From: Lucinisca nassula | Taxonomy: Eukaryota > Mollusca > Bivalvia > Lucinida > Lucinidae | Assembly: GCA_963580285.1 (NCBI GenBank) | Contig: CAUZLF010000224.1 | Span: 1-64,000, forward strand | DNA length: 64,000 bases | Direction: 5' to 3' | Shown here: one piece after another, positions 20,596-33,707 of the stretch | How positions within the stretch are numbered: position 1 is the stretch's first letter | How the letters are laid out: every line of letters starts with the position of its first letter | Translations under genes and position numbers: made by a program | Notes under the pieces: model-generated | What the model was told of the DNA's origin: nothing | Databases searched by the model: none | Seen by the model: only the letters and a program-made list of their open reading frames with translations

Positions 20596-23500
20596 TTAAA
20601 TCTTATGAAAAAGTCCAATTTCTTTTAAGAATAAAATAATATTATCAACAGGTACATCTCGAAACAGTTGTTGCAAAGTGTCAGCTTTGAAATATAAAAT
20701 ACGTGAGGGTGAAAAGTCAACACAGTCAATTAAGATATGTTTCACAGTGAATGGCTGATCACAACCTACACAAGAAGGCTGATCATCACCATTAAAAATA
20801 TAAGAATGAGTAACTCTAGTATGGCCGATGCGCAGTCGTGTTAATACTACGTCCTCTTTGCTGGAAAACTGTGGAGGAGAGCATTTTGTACTAACGACAG
20901 GTTTAATGGCACGGAGTTTGTTATTTATTGCACGGTCCCATTCGCCTTGCCATTCCGACAAGATGTATCTGTTGATAAATGGTTTAAAATTATTAAAAGG
21001 AATTTTAAAAACAGATGGATCAAGATTGAGCGATTCCTTTGCTTTCTTGTCAGCATATTCATTGCCGACAATGCCAATATGGCTCGGAAGCCAACAAAAC
21101 AAGATTTGGTGTGTTTTAGAAATTTTATGATGTTTTTCGATCAATTTTTGAATTTGAGGATTTTTAGATGATGAATGGTCTAAAGCCTTAAGCACAGAAA
21201 GTGAATCAGAAAATATAATTGCTTTTTGAATTGTTGAAGAACTGATAAAATCTAAAGCTAGGTCTATTGCTTTGGCTTCAGCTGTAAAAATAGATGAACC
21301 ATCTGGAAGGCGCATGGTTTTGTGCGTATCTTTAGAAACATACGCACAACCAACTTTATCTCCTTCTTTGGAACCATCAGTATAGACTTGCTGGTAATCA
21401 TCGTAACGTGATTGCAGTACCTGAAAGTTTTGTTTGAGAAGTATCGGATTTGATTCGGATTTTTTCCATCATGTAAGTCGAACAGAATAGAAGGTTGTTT
21501 AATACACCAAGATGGAACTTCGGCCGTTTCATGTTTTTGAATATTTTTAAGGTCGATACCTGAATTTTCCAGCAGTGGTAAAATACGTAATCCAAAAGGT
21601 TTGATTGCTGTGGGTTTTGTTTCATACTTATCTACAAATTGAGGTCGAAATGAAATTTTGGATGCCGGCTTAGATGGATTTGCAGCAAGTCTGATAGCAT
21701 ACTGAAGAGAAAGTTTCTCTCTGCGCGAGGTTAAAGATGGTTCACCTGCTTCTACATAAAGGCTTAATACGGAAGAAGTACGGAAGGCTCCCATGGCCAG
21801 ACGAAGGCCTTGGTGATGGATAGTATCCAAGGATTTTAAATAGGACTTTCTGGCAGAACCATAAACAACAGACCCATAATCTAATTTAGATCTTATTAAA
21901 GACCGGTAAAGATGTAATAAAGTATACCGATCTGCTCCCCAACTTGTATGAGCTAAAACTTTCAAAAGATTCAAAGCTTTTAAGCATTTCGCTTTAAGAT
22001 ATTTAATATGTGGAATAAAAGATAACTTTTGATCAAATATGACCCCAAGAAATTTGGCTTCTTCAACAACAGGAATTTGTGATCCGTATAAAAACAGGGA
22101 AGGATGTTCGTGTTTCTTCCGTAGTTTACAAAAATGAACACACTGCGTTTTCGACTTGGAGAACTTGAAACCATTTTTATCAGTCCATTCTTCTATTCTT
22201 TTTAAATTTTGTTGTAACTTTCGTTCAATTGTTTTCATATTTTTTGAACGGTAACATATACAAAAATCATCAACATACAATGAACAATCAGTTTTGTCGT
22301 CCAAACATTGTACAATATTGTTTATTTTGATGTTAAATAGCGTAGTTGAAAGAATACTACCCTGTGGGACACCCTGTTCTTGATCATAGAAATCTGACAC
22401 GGTAGACCCCACACGCACCTGAAACATGCGCTCCCCTAAAAAGCTTTCAATAAAACTGGGAAGTTTTCCTCTTAAGCCAATGCTATGTAGATCTTTCAAT
22501 ATTCCATAACGCCATGTTGTATCATATGCTTTCTCCAAGTCGAAAAAGACAGCCACTACGTGTTCTTTGTTAATAAAAGCATCTCGTATAAATGTTTCTA
22601 GTCTTATTAAATTGTCATTGGTACTACGTTCCGAACGAAAGCCCGATTGATATTCTGAAATGAGGTTGTTGGACTCTAAGTACCAGACTAATCTCTTGTT
22701 TATCATTCTCTCCAATGTTTTACACAAACAACTTGTCAAAGCTATCGGACGATAATTTGTAGGTTCTGCATGATCTTTCCCTGGTTTCGGAATTGGTACA
22801 ACTGTAGCTACACGCCAACTCTCAGGACAGACCCCCGTTTCCCAAATATTATTAAAGATATCTAAAAGTGTTGTAAGAGAACTTTTTGGCAGATGCTTAA
22901 GCATCTGATAATGAATTTCATCGGGGCCGGTTGCCGTATCATGTGATTTTTCAATGGCTTCAACGAGTTCGGATAAGTTAAATGGTGTGTTGTATTCTTC
23001 GTGATTAAGGGATTTGAAGTTAAGTTTTCTTTTCTCCTGGTCCTTTTTGAAATTTCTAAAAGTGTCAGAATAATTACGCGATGATGAATTTCTCAAAAAT
23101 GTGTGACCAAGAGTATCTGAAATATCTTTTTTTGTTGAAGCTATTGTGTCAAATTCAGTATTTAAATGTGTAAAACTAGAAGACTTTGTTTTTCCTGAAA
23201 TTTTTCGTACCATATCCCAAACCTTTTTAATGGGGGTTTTATAGTTCAATTTGGAGACATATTCTCTCCATGACTTTCGTTTGGAAGCTCGGATTGTTCG
23301 CCGAGCTTTAGCTCTAAAAACTTTTACGTCGTTGAGCTTTTCTGAAGTGGGATTTTTGCAGAACTTATTTAGAGCCTGTTTACGCTTTTTTATAGCTTCT
23401 TTACAGTCATTATTAAACCAAGGCTTGCTTTTCTTAGTATTTGTGGAGGTCTTTGGAATGCATTGTTCTGATATGTTAATAAGTGTATCTGTGAAATCAG

Positions 23501-24281
23501 AAACAATGTCAGATGATTCATTTAAGTGATCAACTGATAACTCTTCTTCACATAAATTATGGAATAATTCCCAGTCGGCTTTATTCATTTTCCATTTCTG
23601 GTTACAGTCTTCATCTGGTTCGTTTACGCCCTCTATTATAACAGGAAAGTGATCACTTCCGCACTGATCATCATGAACAGACCAGTCATAGTCCAAGAAG
23701 AGAGATGGGTGACACAAAGAGAGATCTAAAGAAGACAAATGACCTGTCGCAGGGTGAAGGTAAGTATAAGATTTATCATTCATCAAGCAAAGATCGTTCT
23801 TTGCAATAAAATCTTCGACAAGTGCTCCTCTGTTATTGACATCTTTACAGCCCCATAGAATATTGTGACCATTGAAGTCGCCAACTAAAAGATATGGCGA
23901 TGGAAGTTGACTCAGCAATGAGTCAAGATGTTCGGGCTTTAAAGAAAATGAGGGTGGGATATATAGAGAGCAAACTGTAGTTTCTTTATCCAGAGAAACC
24001 GATACTGCTACAGCTTGAAGGTCGGTTTTTAATTTGATCTCTCTTTGTGGTAAACATGATTTAACAAAAATTGAGCTGCCACCAGATGGTTTGTTACCAT
24101 CAGAATAGATATAGTTGTATGTATTGAAACCCCTGACATCTATGTTGTCATCAGTTTTTAAAAAAGTTTCTTGCAAACAAAACACCGATGGGGTTAGTAG
24201 CGAAATAAGTAATAAGAGTTCATTATAATTTGATTTAAGACCTCGACAATTCCATTGTATTATTTTGTGTTTTAAATCCAT
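20596..24281 (-). pseudogene. LINE copy F ORF2 with single-base frameshift
   Basis: Full-length ORF2 from the ATG at 24281, open for about 935 residues through endonuclease and reverse transcriptase (YVDD present). A G is missing at about 21475 (block DGKKSES in intact copies), after which RNase H continues in another frame to 20596. One base from intact. Reads SSKED near 20860 because of the unit-specific G. Confidence 0.92.
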
Positions 24282-24313
24282 TTTAAGGAGAGATATTTAA
24301 AGACTAGAAACTA

Positions 24314-25116
24314 TTATGGAGGTGCAATTGGTGATATAGATCTGCTACCACCAGCTCGTGGTGTGGCAGACCTCGATCTGTTATTGCCACTTGGTGATGA
24401 TGGAGTTTCAGTCAACTCCATATCACTGTCACTCAAAGATCCGAATCTGTTCTGAAATTTTATATTGTCTCTTTCCATTTTACGTTGTCTGTCTGTTTGT
24501 CTTTGAGACAATTGATGTTTTTTTATCGGATCTTGCGACCCCTTATTAGTTCGACCTGGGTCGGGTTTCTCTTTTACATTCGGCGCTGGCTTCGGTACGG
24601 TCGCTGTCGACCGATCCGAAGCAACCTGGATTGCGCCTTTTGATAAATTGGTTGAACTTTGTGGTGCTGGAGTGGATTTACTCCATGCACCAGACTTTTT
24701 CAGTTCAGCAATGTATGATTCAGCAGTCTGTGTTGCGGAGCTGGTACATTTTACACCAGCACCCTTTGTGATGCTGGCGAAACTGGTGGTTGGTGTTATG
24801 TATCGCTCTTCGACAATCTTCCGCGCTTCTGGGAATGTTATCCCCCTTTGGTATTTGACGGTAAGTATTTCTTTTTCTTTTTTCCACGCCGGACAGTCTC
24901 GGGAGAAAACAGCATGTTTGCCATCACAATTTACGCATTTGGGTTCATTTTTGCAGTTGAGGTGATTATCAACATGCTTTTCTTCACCACAATTAGGACA
25001 GAGTTTTTTTCTCTGACATCTGCTTTCGTGATGGCCAAAAGCCTGACAAGAGTAACATCTAAGAGGGTTTGGGATGTATACCTCTACGTTAATGGAAAGA
25101 TATGCTACTTTGATTT
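24314..25116 (-). pseudogene. LINE copy F ORF1, 5'-truncated
   Basis: Retains the knuckle region (CYSCQAFGHHESRC, CPNCGEEKHVDNHLNC, CVNCDGKHAVFSRDC) and Ser/Arg tail. It begins at KIKVAYL, the truncation point. An apparent longer frame running rightwards is a chance fusion with copy E ORF2 sequence read out of frame. Confidence 0.88.
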
Positions 25117-27398
25117 TATTTAATATGGGGAATAAAAGATAACTTTTGATCAAATATGACCCCAAGAAATTTGGCTTCTTCAACAACAGGAATTTGTGAT
25201 CCGTATAAAAACAGGGAAGGATGTTCGTGTTTCTTCCGTAGTTTACAAAAATGAACACACTGCGTTTTCGACTTGGAGAACTTGAAACCATTTTTATCAG
25301 TCCATTCTTCTATTCTTTTTAAATTTTGTTGTAACTTTCGTTCAATTGTTTTCATATTTTTTGAACGGTAACATATACAAAAATCATCAACATACAATGA
25401 ACAATCAGTTTTGTCGTCCAAACATTGTACAATATTGTTTATTTTGATGTTAAATAGCGTAGTTGAAAGAATACTACCCTGTGGGACACCCTGTTCTTGA
25501 TCATAGAAATCTGACACGGTAGACCCCACACGCACCTGAAACATGCGCTCCCCTAAAAAGCTTTCAATAAAACTGGGAAGTTTTCCTCTTAAGCCAATGT
25601 TATGTAGATCTTTCAATATTCCATAACGCCATGTTGTATCATATGCTTTCTCCAAGTCGAAAAAGACAGCTACTACGTGTTCTTTGTTAATAAAAGCATC
25701 TCGTATAAATGTTTCTAGTCTTATTAAATTGTCATTGGTACTACGTTCCGAACGAAAGCCCGATTGATATTCTGAAATGAGGTTGTTGGACTCTAAGTAC
25801 CAGACTAATCTCTTGTTTATCATTCTCTCCAATGTTTTACACAAACAACTTGTCAAAGCTATCGGACGATAATTTGTAGGTTCTGCATGATCTTTCCCTG
25901 GTTTCGGAATTGGTACAACTGTAGCTACACGCCAGCTCTCAGGACAGACCCCCGTTTCCCAAATATTATTAAAGATATCTAAAAGTGTTGTAAGAGAACT
26001 TTTTGGCAGATGCTTAAGCATCTGATAATGAATTTCATCGGGGCCGGTTGCCGTATCATGTGATATTTCAATGGCTTCAACGAGTTCGGATAAGTTAAAA
26101 GGTTTGTTGTATTCTTCGTGATTAAGGGATTTAAAGTTTAGATTTCTTTTCTCTTGGTCCTTTTTGAAATTTCTAAAAGTGTCAGAATAATTACGTGATG
26201 ATGAATTTCTCAAGAATGTGTGCCCAAGAGTATCTGAAATATCTTTTTTTGTTGAAGCTATTGTGTCAAATTCAGTATTTAAATGTGTAAAACTAGAAGA
26301 CTTTGTTTTTCCTGAAATGTTTCGTACCATATCCCAAACCTTTTTAATGGGGGTTTTATAGTTCAATTTGGAGACATATTCTCTCCATGACTTTCGTTTG
26401 GAAGCTCGGATTGTTCGCCGAGCTTTAGCTCTAAAAACTTTTACGTCGTTGAGCTTTTCTGAAGTGGGATTTTTGCAGAACTTATTTAGAGCCTGTTTAC
26501 GCTTTTTAATAGCTTCTTTACAGTCATTATTAAACCAAGGCTTGCTTTTCTTAGTATTTGTGGAGGTCTTTGGAATGCATTGTTCTGATATGTTAATAAG
26601 TGTATCTGTGAAATCAGAAACAATGTCGGATGATTCATTAAAATGATCAATTGATAACTCTTCTTCACATAAATTATGGAATAATTCCCAGTCGGCTTTA
26701 TTCATTTTCCATTTCTGGTTACAGTCCTCATCTGGTTCGTTTACACTCTCAATTATAACAGGGAAGTGATCACTTCCGCACTGATCATCATGAACAGACC
26801 AGTCATAGTCCAAGAAGAGAGATGGGTGGCACAAAGAGAGATCTAAAGAAGACAAATGACCTGTCGCAGGGTGAAGGTAAGTATAAGATTTATCATTCAT
26901 CAGGCAAAGATCGCTCTTTGCAATAAAATCTTCGACAAGTGCTCCTCTGTTATTGATATCTTTACAGCCCCATAGAATATTGTGACCATTGAAGTCGCCA
27001 ACTAAAAGATATGGCGATGGAAGTTGACTCAGCAATGTGTCAAGCTGTTCGGGCTTTAAAGAAAATGAGGGAGGGATATATAGAGAGCAAATTGTAGTTT
27101 CTTTATCCAGAGAAACTGACACTGCCACAGCTTGTAGGTCTGTTTTTAATTTGATCTCTCTTTGTGGTAAACTTGATTTCACAAAAATTGAACTGCCACC
27201 AGATGGTTTGTTACCATCAGAATAGATATAGTTGTATGTATTGAAACCCCTGACATCAATGTTGTCATCAGTTTTTAAAAAAGTTTCTTGCAAACAAAAA
27301 ACCGATGGGTTTAATAACGAAATAAGTAATAACAGTTCGTTATAATTTGATTTAAGACCTCGACAATTCCATTGTATTATTTTGTGTTTTAAATCCAT
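25117..27398 (-). pseudogene. LINE E/C recombinant ORF2, N-terminal 760 residues
   Basis: Start ATG at 27398; endonuclease and reverse transcriptase up to FIPHIK are open, then copy F interrupts. Identical to copy C over the comparable stretch. Without RNase H and the C-terminal knuckle it is not expected to mobilise on its own. Confidence 0.9.
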
Positions 27399-27423
27399 TT
27401 TATGAAGAGATTAAGACTAGAAA

Positions 27424-28770
27424 CTATATTGGAGCTGCAATTGGTGATATAGATCTGCTACCACCAGCTCGTGGTGTTGCAGACCTCGATCTGTTATTGC
27501 TACTTGGTGATGATGGAGCTTCAAACTCCATATCACTGTCACTCAAAGATCCGAATCTGTTCTGAAATTTTATATTGTCTCTTTCCATTTTACGTTGTCT
27601 GTCTGTTTGTTTTAGAGACAATTGCTTTTTCGGATCTTCCGATCCCTTATTAGTTCGACCTGGGTCGAGTTTCTCTTTTACATGCGGCGCTGGCTTCGGT
27701 ACGGTCGCTGTCGACCGATCCGCAGCAACCTGGATTGCGCCATTTGATAAACTGGTTGAACTTTGTGGTGCTGGAGTGGATTTGCTCCATGCACCGGATT
27801 TCTTTAATTCAGCTATGCATGATTCAACAGTCTGTGTTGCGGAGCTTGAAACTTGTTTACCAGCACCCTTTGTGATGCTGGCGTAACTGGTGGTTGGTGT
27901 TGTGTATCGCTCGTCAACAATTTTCCGCGCTTCTGGGAATGTTATCCCCCTTTGGTATTTGACAGTAAGTATTTCTTTTTCTTTTTTCCATGCCGGACAA
28001 TCTCGAGAGAAAACAGCATGCTTGCCACCACAATTTACACATTTGGCCTCATTCTTACAGTTTTGATGGTTATCGACATGTTTTTCTTCACCACAATTTG
28101 GACAGAGTTTTTTCTTCTGACATCTGCTTTCGTGGTGGCCAAAAACCTGACACGAGTAACATCTGAGAGGGTTTGGTATATATACATCCACGTTAACTGA
28201 AAGATATGCTACTTTTATTTTCTTGGGCAGAACTGGTGTATTAAAAGTCAACACGTAGGTACCCGTTGGCTTCAATACACCACCTCTACGAACTTGGATG
28301 TTACGTACACCAATGACGCCTTCCGATCTCAAGTTCTCAACTATCTCTGCATCGCTGCAAGGACGGAGCTCTGGGCTGCGGATAACACCTTTACACGAAT
28401 TAAGTGTATTATGCAGAGATACTTTGACCTTGAGATCGAAGAGCTTTGTGGTACCAAGCAGGCTTTTCACCTGCTGCTCTCTCTCGACTTCTAATAAAAG
28501 GTCACCTGACTTAAGCGTTTTTATGCTTTTGGGATGTCCGGCAATGGACATGATGCTCTTTTCTATCACGAATGGGGATAGACTTGACACAGTGCGTGTA
28601 TCTTCACATGAAGACATTACCAAGAAGCGTGGAAAATTAAGTTGCTTTGGTGCTGCAGACTGCTGGCTTGACTGTTGACTAGACTTCTGACTGGGTTCAT
28701 CCGTTTCGGATGATTCCTCATCTTTTTTACGTTTGGATGCGTTGCGGTTATGTTTTTTTCCATTAGGCAT
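27424..28770 (-). CDS. LINE E/C recombinant ORF1 (intact, duplicate of copy C ORF1)
   Basis: Identical protein to 12342-13688, with the same ATG (MPNGKK at 28770), three Cys/His knuckles and Ser/Arg tail. It is open, but in cis with an interrupted ORF2. Confidence 0.88.
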   Translation of the reverse strand: MPNGKKHNRNASKRKKDEESSETDEPSQKSSQQSSQQSAAPKQLNFPRFLVMSSCEDTRTVSSLSPFVIEKSIMSIAGHPKSIKTLKSGDLLLEVEREQQVKSLLGTTKLFDLKVKVSLHNTLNSCKGVIRSPELRPCSDAEIVENLRSEGVIGVRNIQVRRGGVLKPTGTYVLTFNTPVLPKKIKVAYLSVNVDVYIPNPLRCYSCQVFGHHESRCQKKKLCPNCGEEKHVDNHQNCKNEAKCVNCGGKHAVFSRDCPAWKKEKEILTVKYQRGITFPEARKIVDERYTTPTTSYASITKGAGKQVSSSATQTVESCIAELKKSGAWSKSTPAPQSSTSLSNGAIQVAADRSTATVPKPAPHVKEKLDPGRTNKGSEDPKKQLSLKQTDRQRKMERDNIKFQNRFGSLSDSDMEFEAPSSPSSNNRSRSATPRAGGSRSISPIAAPI

Positions 28771-29336
28771 AAGGAAAAAATTATAGTTTCGTCCCAAGTG
28801 CTCTCCGCCCTCCGTGGAGCCCTACAAGGGAACACCATAATGGAGTGGTTATCCAACTCGCAGGTGTTAGAGATACACGTGAGATATACTCGCATAAACA
28901 AAATGCCTACACGATTGATCCGTTTAGCCACCGCCTTCTAGAGATAAAAAAAAGACAGAAAAGGGTAAGGTAAATGGGCATATGGTTGGTATCAGGAAAG
29001 ATACAAAAAGAGTTGAAGAGAAAGCAAAGCGGTATCTCTAGGGCTCGGCGTGACCAGCCGATTGACCGTGCCGGACCGCACGGCCACCCGTCTACACCGA
29101 AAAGCCAGGCCAAAGAGGCGTGTTGGGTACCTGAAGCACCGCCACCTCAGGTAACCCTCAACCTCCAGGATCCCTTCTTCCGGCTTACAGGACGCCACCC
29201 ACGGCAAACGGGTGGTACTTCCTTTAGCTCTTCCCAGTGGGCACAGAGACCACAGCGGCAATGTGCCCAGTGGGAATTGAGCCCCCAGGGCCACGGCAAG
29301 GCAGGAAGTCTAATACCTGGGGGTTGGAACCGTCAT

Positions 29337-30367
29337 AGAATCTGAGGTCTGATCCACTGGCGTGCAAAGTTGTCAACCGTGATCGGGTTAACTACAATGC
29401 ATTCAGTCTGTCGTATAAAATTTTTGTTGTACCCAAATCTTTTTATATTGAAGAATGATTTTACGAAGGTGGGTGCTGAAGTGATTGCAAGTATATTTTT
29501 TTAGAATTCATATACCAAGTCACTATAAAATTCGGATTCCGATAGACCTTGTCGCAGAAGAGATTTACGTCCAACACTGAATTTTGAAATTATATCAGAA
29601 TGATACAGAACCCGGGAAGGGACATGATTTTTTATTTTTTATAAAGTGTGCGCACAAGATAATATCTTGTGCGGACAAGATATTATCTTGTTCGGACAAC
29701 ATATTATCTTGTGCGCACAAGAAATTTTCTTGTGCAGACAACATATTATCTTGTTCGCACAACATATTATCTTGTGCGGACAACATAATATCTTGTTCGC
29801 ACAACATATTATCTTGTGCGGACAACATAATATCTTGTTCGCACAAGATATTATCATGTTTGAACAACATAGATCTTGGGAAGTTGTGCGAACAAGATAT
29901 TATCTTGTGCGGACAAGATATTATCTTGTTCGCACAACTATTATCTTGTGCGGACAATATACTATCTTGTGCGCACAAGATAATATCTTGTCCGCACAAG
30001 GTGCGCACAAGATAATATCTTGTCCGCACAAGAAACTATCTTGTTCGCACAAGATCTATGTTGTGCAGACAAGATATTAATTTGTAAGGACAAGATAATA
30101 TCTTGTTTGCACAACTTAATATCTTGTGCGGACAAGATAATATCTTGTCTGCACAAGATAATAAGTTGTCCGCATAAGATAATATCTTGTGCGCACAAGA
30201 TAATATGTTGTGCGGACAAGATAATATCTTGTCCGAACAAGATAATATCTTGTCCGCTCAAGATATTATCTTGTGCGCACAACTTATAAATAAAAAAAAA
30301 ATCATGTCCCTTCCCGGGTTCCGTAGAATGACGTCTTTAAAATTTTGAAAAGGCTTTGCGTAATTTA
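29337..30367 (-). mobile_element. RT-X copy 1 coding part, duplicate in unit 2
   Basis: Repeat of 14255-15285, including the embedded palindromic element. It is carried by the 15-kb duplication. Confidence 0.7.
29604..30325. mobile_element. Palindromic 21-bp-unit element, duplicate in unit 2
   Basis: Same 722-bp element as 14522-15243 with the same flanking GAATGA duplication. I saw no difference between the two, which shows the duplication is younger than the array's divergence. Confidence 0.83.
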
Positions 30368-30398
30368 ATATGACTAAAACCGTATACCTTTTCGGTTA

Positions 30399-33300
30399 TG
30401 ATGATGATGATGATTTCGTGTTTAACGACGCGTCAACCCTCTTGGTGGGTCATAAGCGTCAGTCGGTTAATGGTTAAACGGCATGAATAATTATGACGAT
30501 ATTAAAAGTAAGAAGTCAGAATTATAATGTATAAAAATCTGTAACAGTTAAATCTTATGAAAAAGACCAATTTCTTTTAAGAATAAAATAATGTTATCAA
30601 CAGGTACATCTCGAAACAGTTGGTGCAAAGTGTCAGCTTTGAAATATAAAATACGTGAGGGTGAAAAGTCAACACAGTCAATTAAGATATGTTTCACAGT
30701 GAATGGCTGATCACAACCTACACAAGATGGTTGATCATCACCATTAAAAATATAAGAATGAGTAACTCTAGTATGGCCGATGCGCAGTCGTGTCAACACT
30801 ACGTCCTCTTTTCTGGAAAGCTGTGGAGGAGAGCATTTTGTACTAACGACAGGTTTAATGGCATGGAGTTTGTTATTTATTGCACGGTCCCATTCGCCTT
30901 GCCATTCCGACAAGATGTATCGGTTGATAAATGGTTTAAAATTATTAAAAGGAATTTTAAAAACAGATGGATCAAGATTGAGCGATTCCTTTGCTTTCTT
31001 GTCAGCATATTCATTGCCGACAATGCCAATATGGCTCGGAAGCCAACAAAACAAGATTTGGTGTGTTTTAGAAATTTCATGATGTTTTTCGATCAATTTT
31101 TGAATTTGAGGATTTTTAGATGATGAATGGTCTAAAGCCTTAAGCACAGAAAGTGAATCAGAAAATATAATTGCTTTTTGAATTGTTGAAGAACTGATAA
31201 AATCTAAAGCTAGGTCTATTGCTTTGGCTTCAGCTGTAAAAATAGATGAACCATCTGGAAGGCGCATGGTTTTGTGCGTATCTTTAGAAACATACGCACA
31301 GCCAACTTTATCTCCTTCTTTGGAACCATCAGTATAGACTTGCTGGTAATCATTGTAACGTGACTGCAGTACCTGAAAGTTTTGTTTGAGAAGTATTGGA
31401 TTTGATTCGGATTTTTTTCCATCATGTAATTCGAACAGAATAAGGGGTTGTTTAATACACCAAGATGGAACTTCGGCGGTTTCATGTTTTTGAATATTTT
31501 TAAGGTCGATACCTGAATTTTCCAGCAGTGGTAACATACGTAATCCAAAAGGTTTGATTGCTGTGGGTTTTGTTTCATACTTATCTACAAATTGAGGTGG
31601 AAATGAAATTTTGAATGCCGGGTTAGATGGATTTGCAGCAAGTCTGATAGCATACTGAAGAGAAAGTTTCTCTCTGCGCGAGGTTAAAGATGGTTCACCT
31701 GCTTCTACATAAAGGCTTAATACGGGAGAAGTACGGAAGGCTCCCATGGCCAGACGAAGGCCTTGGTGATGGATAGTATCCAAGGATTTTAAATAGGACT
31801 TTCTGGCAGAACCATAAACAACAGACCCATAATCTAATTTAGATCTTATTAAAGACCGGTAAAGATGTAATAAAGTATACCGATCTGCTCCCCAACTTGT
31901 ATGAGCTAAAACTTTCAAAAGATTCAAAGCTTTTAAGCATTTCGCTTTAAGATATTTAATATGTGGAATAAAAGATAACTTTTGATCAAATATGACCCCA
32001 AGAAATTTGGCTTCTTCAACAACAGGAATTTGTGATCCGTATAAAAACAGGGAAGGATGTTCGTGTTTCTTCCGTAGTTTACAAAAATGAACACACTGCG
32101 TTTTCGACTTGGAGAACTTGAAACCATTTTTATCAGTCCATTCTTCTATTCTTTTTAAATTTTGTTGTAACTTTCGTTCAATTGTTTTCATATTTTTTGA
32201 ACGGTAACATATACAGAAATCATCAACATACAATGAACAATCAGTTTTGTCGTCCAAACATTGTACAAAATTGTTTATTTTGATGTTAAATAGCGTAGTT
32301 GAAAGAATACTACCCTGTGGGACACCCTGTTCTTGATCATAGAAATCTGACAGGGTAGACCCCACACGCACCTGAAACATGCGCTCCCCTAAAAAGCTTT
32401 CAATAAAACTGGGAAGTTTTCCTCTTAAGCCAATGTTATGTAGATCTTTCAATATTCCATAACGCCATGTTGTATCATATGCTTTCTCCAAGTCGAAAAA
32501 GACAGCCACTACGTGTTCTTTGTTAATAAAAGCATCTCGTATAAATGTTTCTAGTCTTATTAAATTGTCATTGGTACTACGTTCCGAACGAAAACCCGAT
32601 TGATATTCTGAAATGAGGTTGTTGGACTCTAAGTACCAGACTAATCTCTTGTTTATCATTCTCTCCAATGTTTTACACAAACAACTTGTCAAAGCTATCG
32701 GACGATAATTTGTAGGTTCTGCATGATCTTTCCCTGGTTTCGGAATTGGTACAACTGTAGCTACACGCCAACTCTCAGGACAGACCCCCGTTTCCCAAAT
32801 ATTATTAAAGATATCTAAAAGTGTTGTAAGAGAACTTTTTGGCAGATGCTTAAGCATCTGATAATGAATTTCATCGGGGCCGGTTGCCGTATCATGTGAT
32901 TTTTCAATGGCTTCAACGAGTTCGGCTAAGTTAAAAGGTGTGTTGTATTCTTCGTGATTAAGGGATTTGAAGTTAAGATTTCTTTTCTCTTCGTCCTTTT
33001 TGAAATTTCTAAAAGTGTCAGAATAATTACGCGATGATGAATTTCTCAAGAATGTGTGACCAAGAGTATCTGAAATATCTTTTTTTGTTGAAGCTATTGT
33101 GTCAAATTCAGTATTTAAATGTGTAAAACTAGAAGACTTTGTTTTTCCTGAAATTTTTCGTACCATATCCCAAACCTTTTTAATGGGGGTTTTGTAGTTC
33201 AATTTGGAGACATATTCTCTCCATGACTTTCGTTTGGCAGCTCGGATTGTTCGCCGAGCTTTAGCTCTAAAAACTTTTACGTCGTTTAACTTTTCTGAAG

Positions 33301-33707
33301 TGGGATTTTTGCAGAACTTATTTAGAGCCTGTTTGCGCTTCTTTACAATCATTATTAAACCAAGGCTTGCTTTTCTTAGTATTTGTTGAGGTGTTTGGAA
33401 TGCATTGTTCTGATATATTAATAAGTGTATCTGTGAAATCAGAAACAATGTCGGATGATTCATTAAATTGATCAAATGATAACTCTTCTTCACATAAATT
33501 ATGGAATAATTCCCAGTCGGCTTTATTCATTTTCCATTTCTGATTACAGTCCTCATCTGGTTCGTTTACGCTCTCAATTATAACAGGGAAGTGATCACTT
33601 CCGCACTGATCATCGTGGACAGACCAGTCATAATCTAAGAAGAGAGATGGGTGACACAAAGAGAGATCTAAAGAAGACAAATGACCTGTCGCAGGGTGAA
33701 GGTAAGT
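30399..33707 (-). mobile_element. LINE copy D, unit 2
   Basis: Repeat of 15317-18625, with the same 11-nt ORF2 deletion at about 33338. Confidence 0.87.
30548..33707 (-). pseudogene. LINE copy D ORF2, unit 2
   Basis: Same frameshifted and truncated ORF2 as in unit 1; the 981-residue open part is identical at the protein level. Confidence 0.86.

Larger units (their letters stand above)
10035..25116. repeat. 15,082-bp tandem duplication, unit 1
   Basis: Every feature from copy C ORF2 (10035) to the 5' end of copy F (25116) recurs at +15,082. ORFs compared across the units are identical except one base: G at 20860, T at 35942. The boundary used here is the copy F insertion point. The true crossover lies between about 25132 and 25624, where copy E-type and copy C-type sequences cannot be told apart. 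Confidence 0.9.
20447..25116 (-). mobile_element. LINE copy F, 5'-truncated insertion in copy E
   Basis: 3' tail at 20447; truncated in ORF1 at 25116. It is bounded by a 15-bp target duplication TATTTAATATGGGGA (20432-20446 and 25117-25131), so this is an authentic target-primed insertion with classic 5' truncation. Copy E sequence continues directly outside both duplications. Confidence 0.93.
25117..29322 (-). mobile_element. LINE copy E/C recombinant, 5' portion
   Basis: Continues copy E at the target duplication of F (25117-25131). From at latest 25624 it is identical to copy C through ORF2, ORF1, 5' UTR and even copy C's right flank (GTTGGAACCGTCAT at 29323-29336). It is therefore the junction product of the duplication, not an independent insertion. 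Confidence 0.88.

Noticed and set aside
25100..25135. Primary breakpoint of the 15-kb duplication at 25116
   Set aside because: It is the 5' truncation end of copy F inside copy E, present in both units; the real crossover is slightly to the right.
24314..25291. Fusion protein of ORF2 sequence with ORF1
   Set aside because: The N-terminal 60 residues are copy E ORF2 read out of frame; the join is the copy F insertion boundary, confirmed by a 15-bp target duplication.
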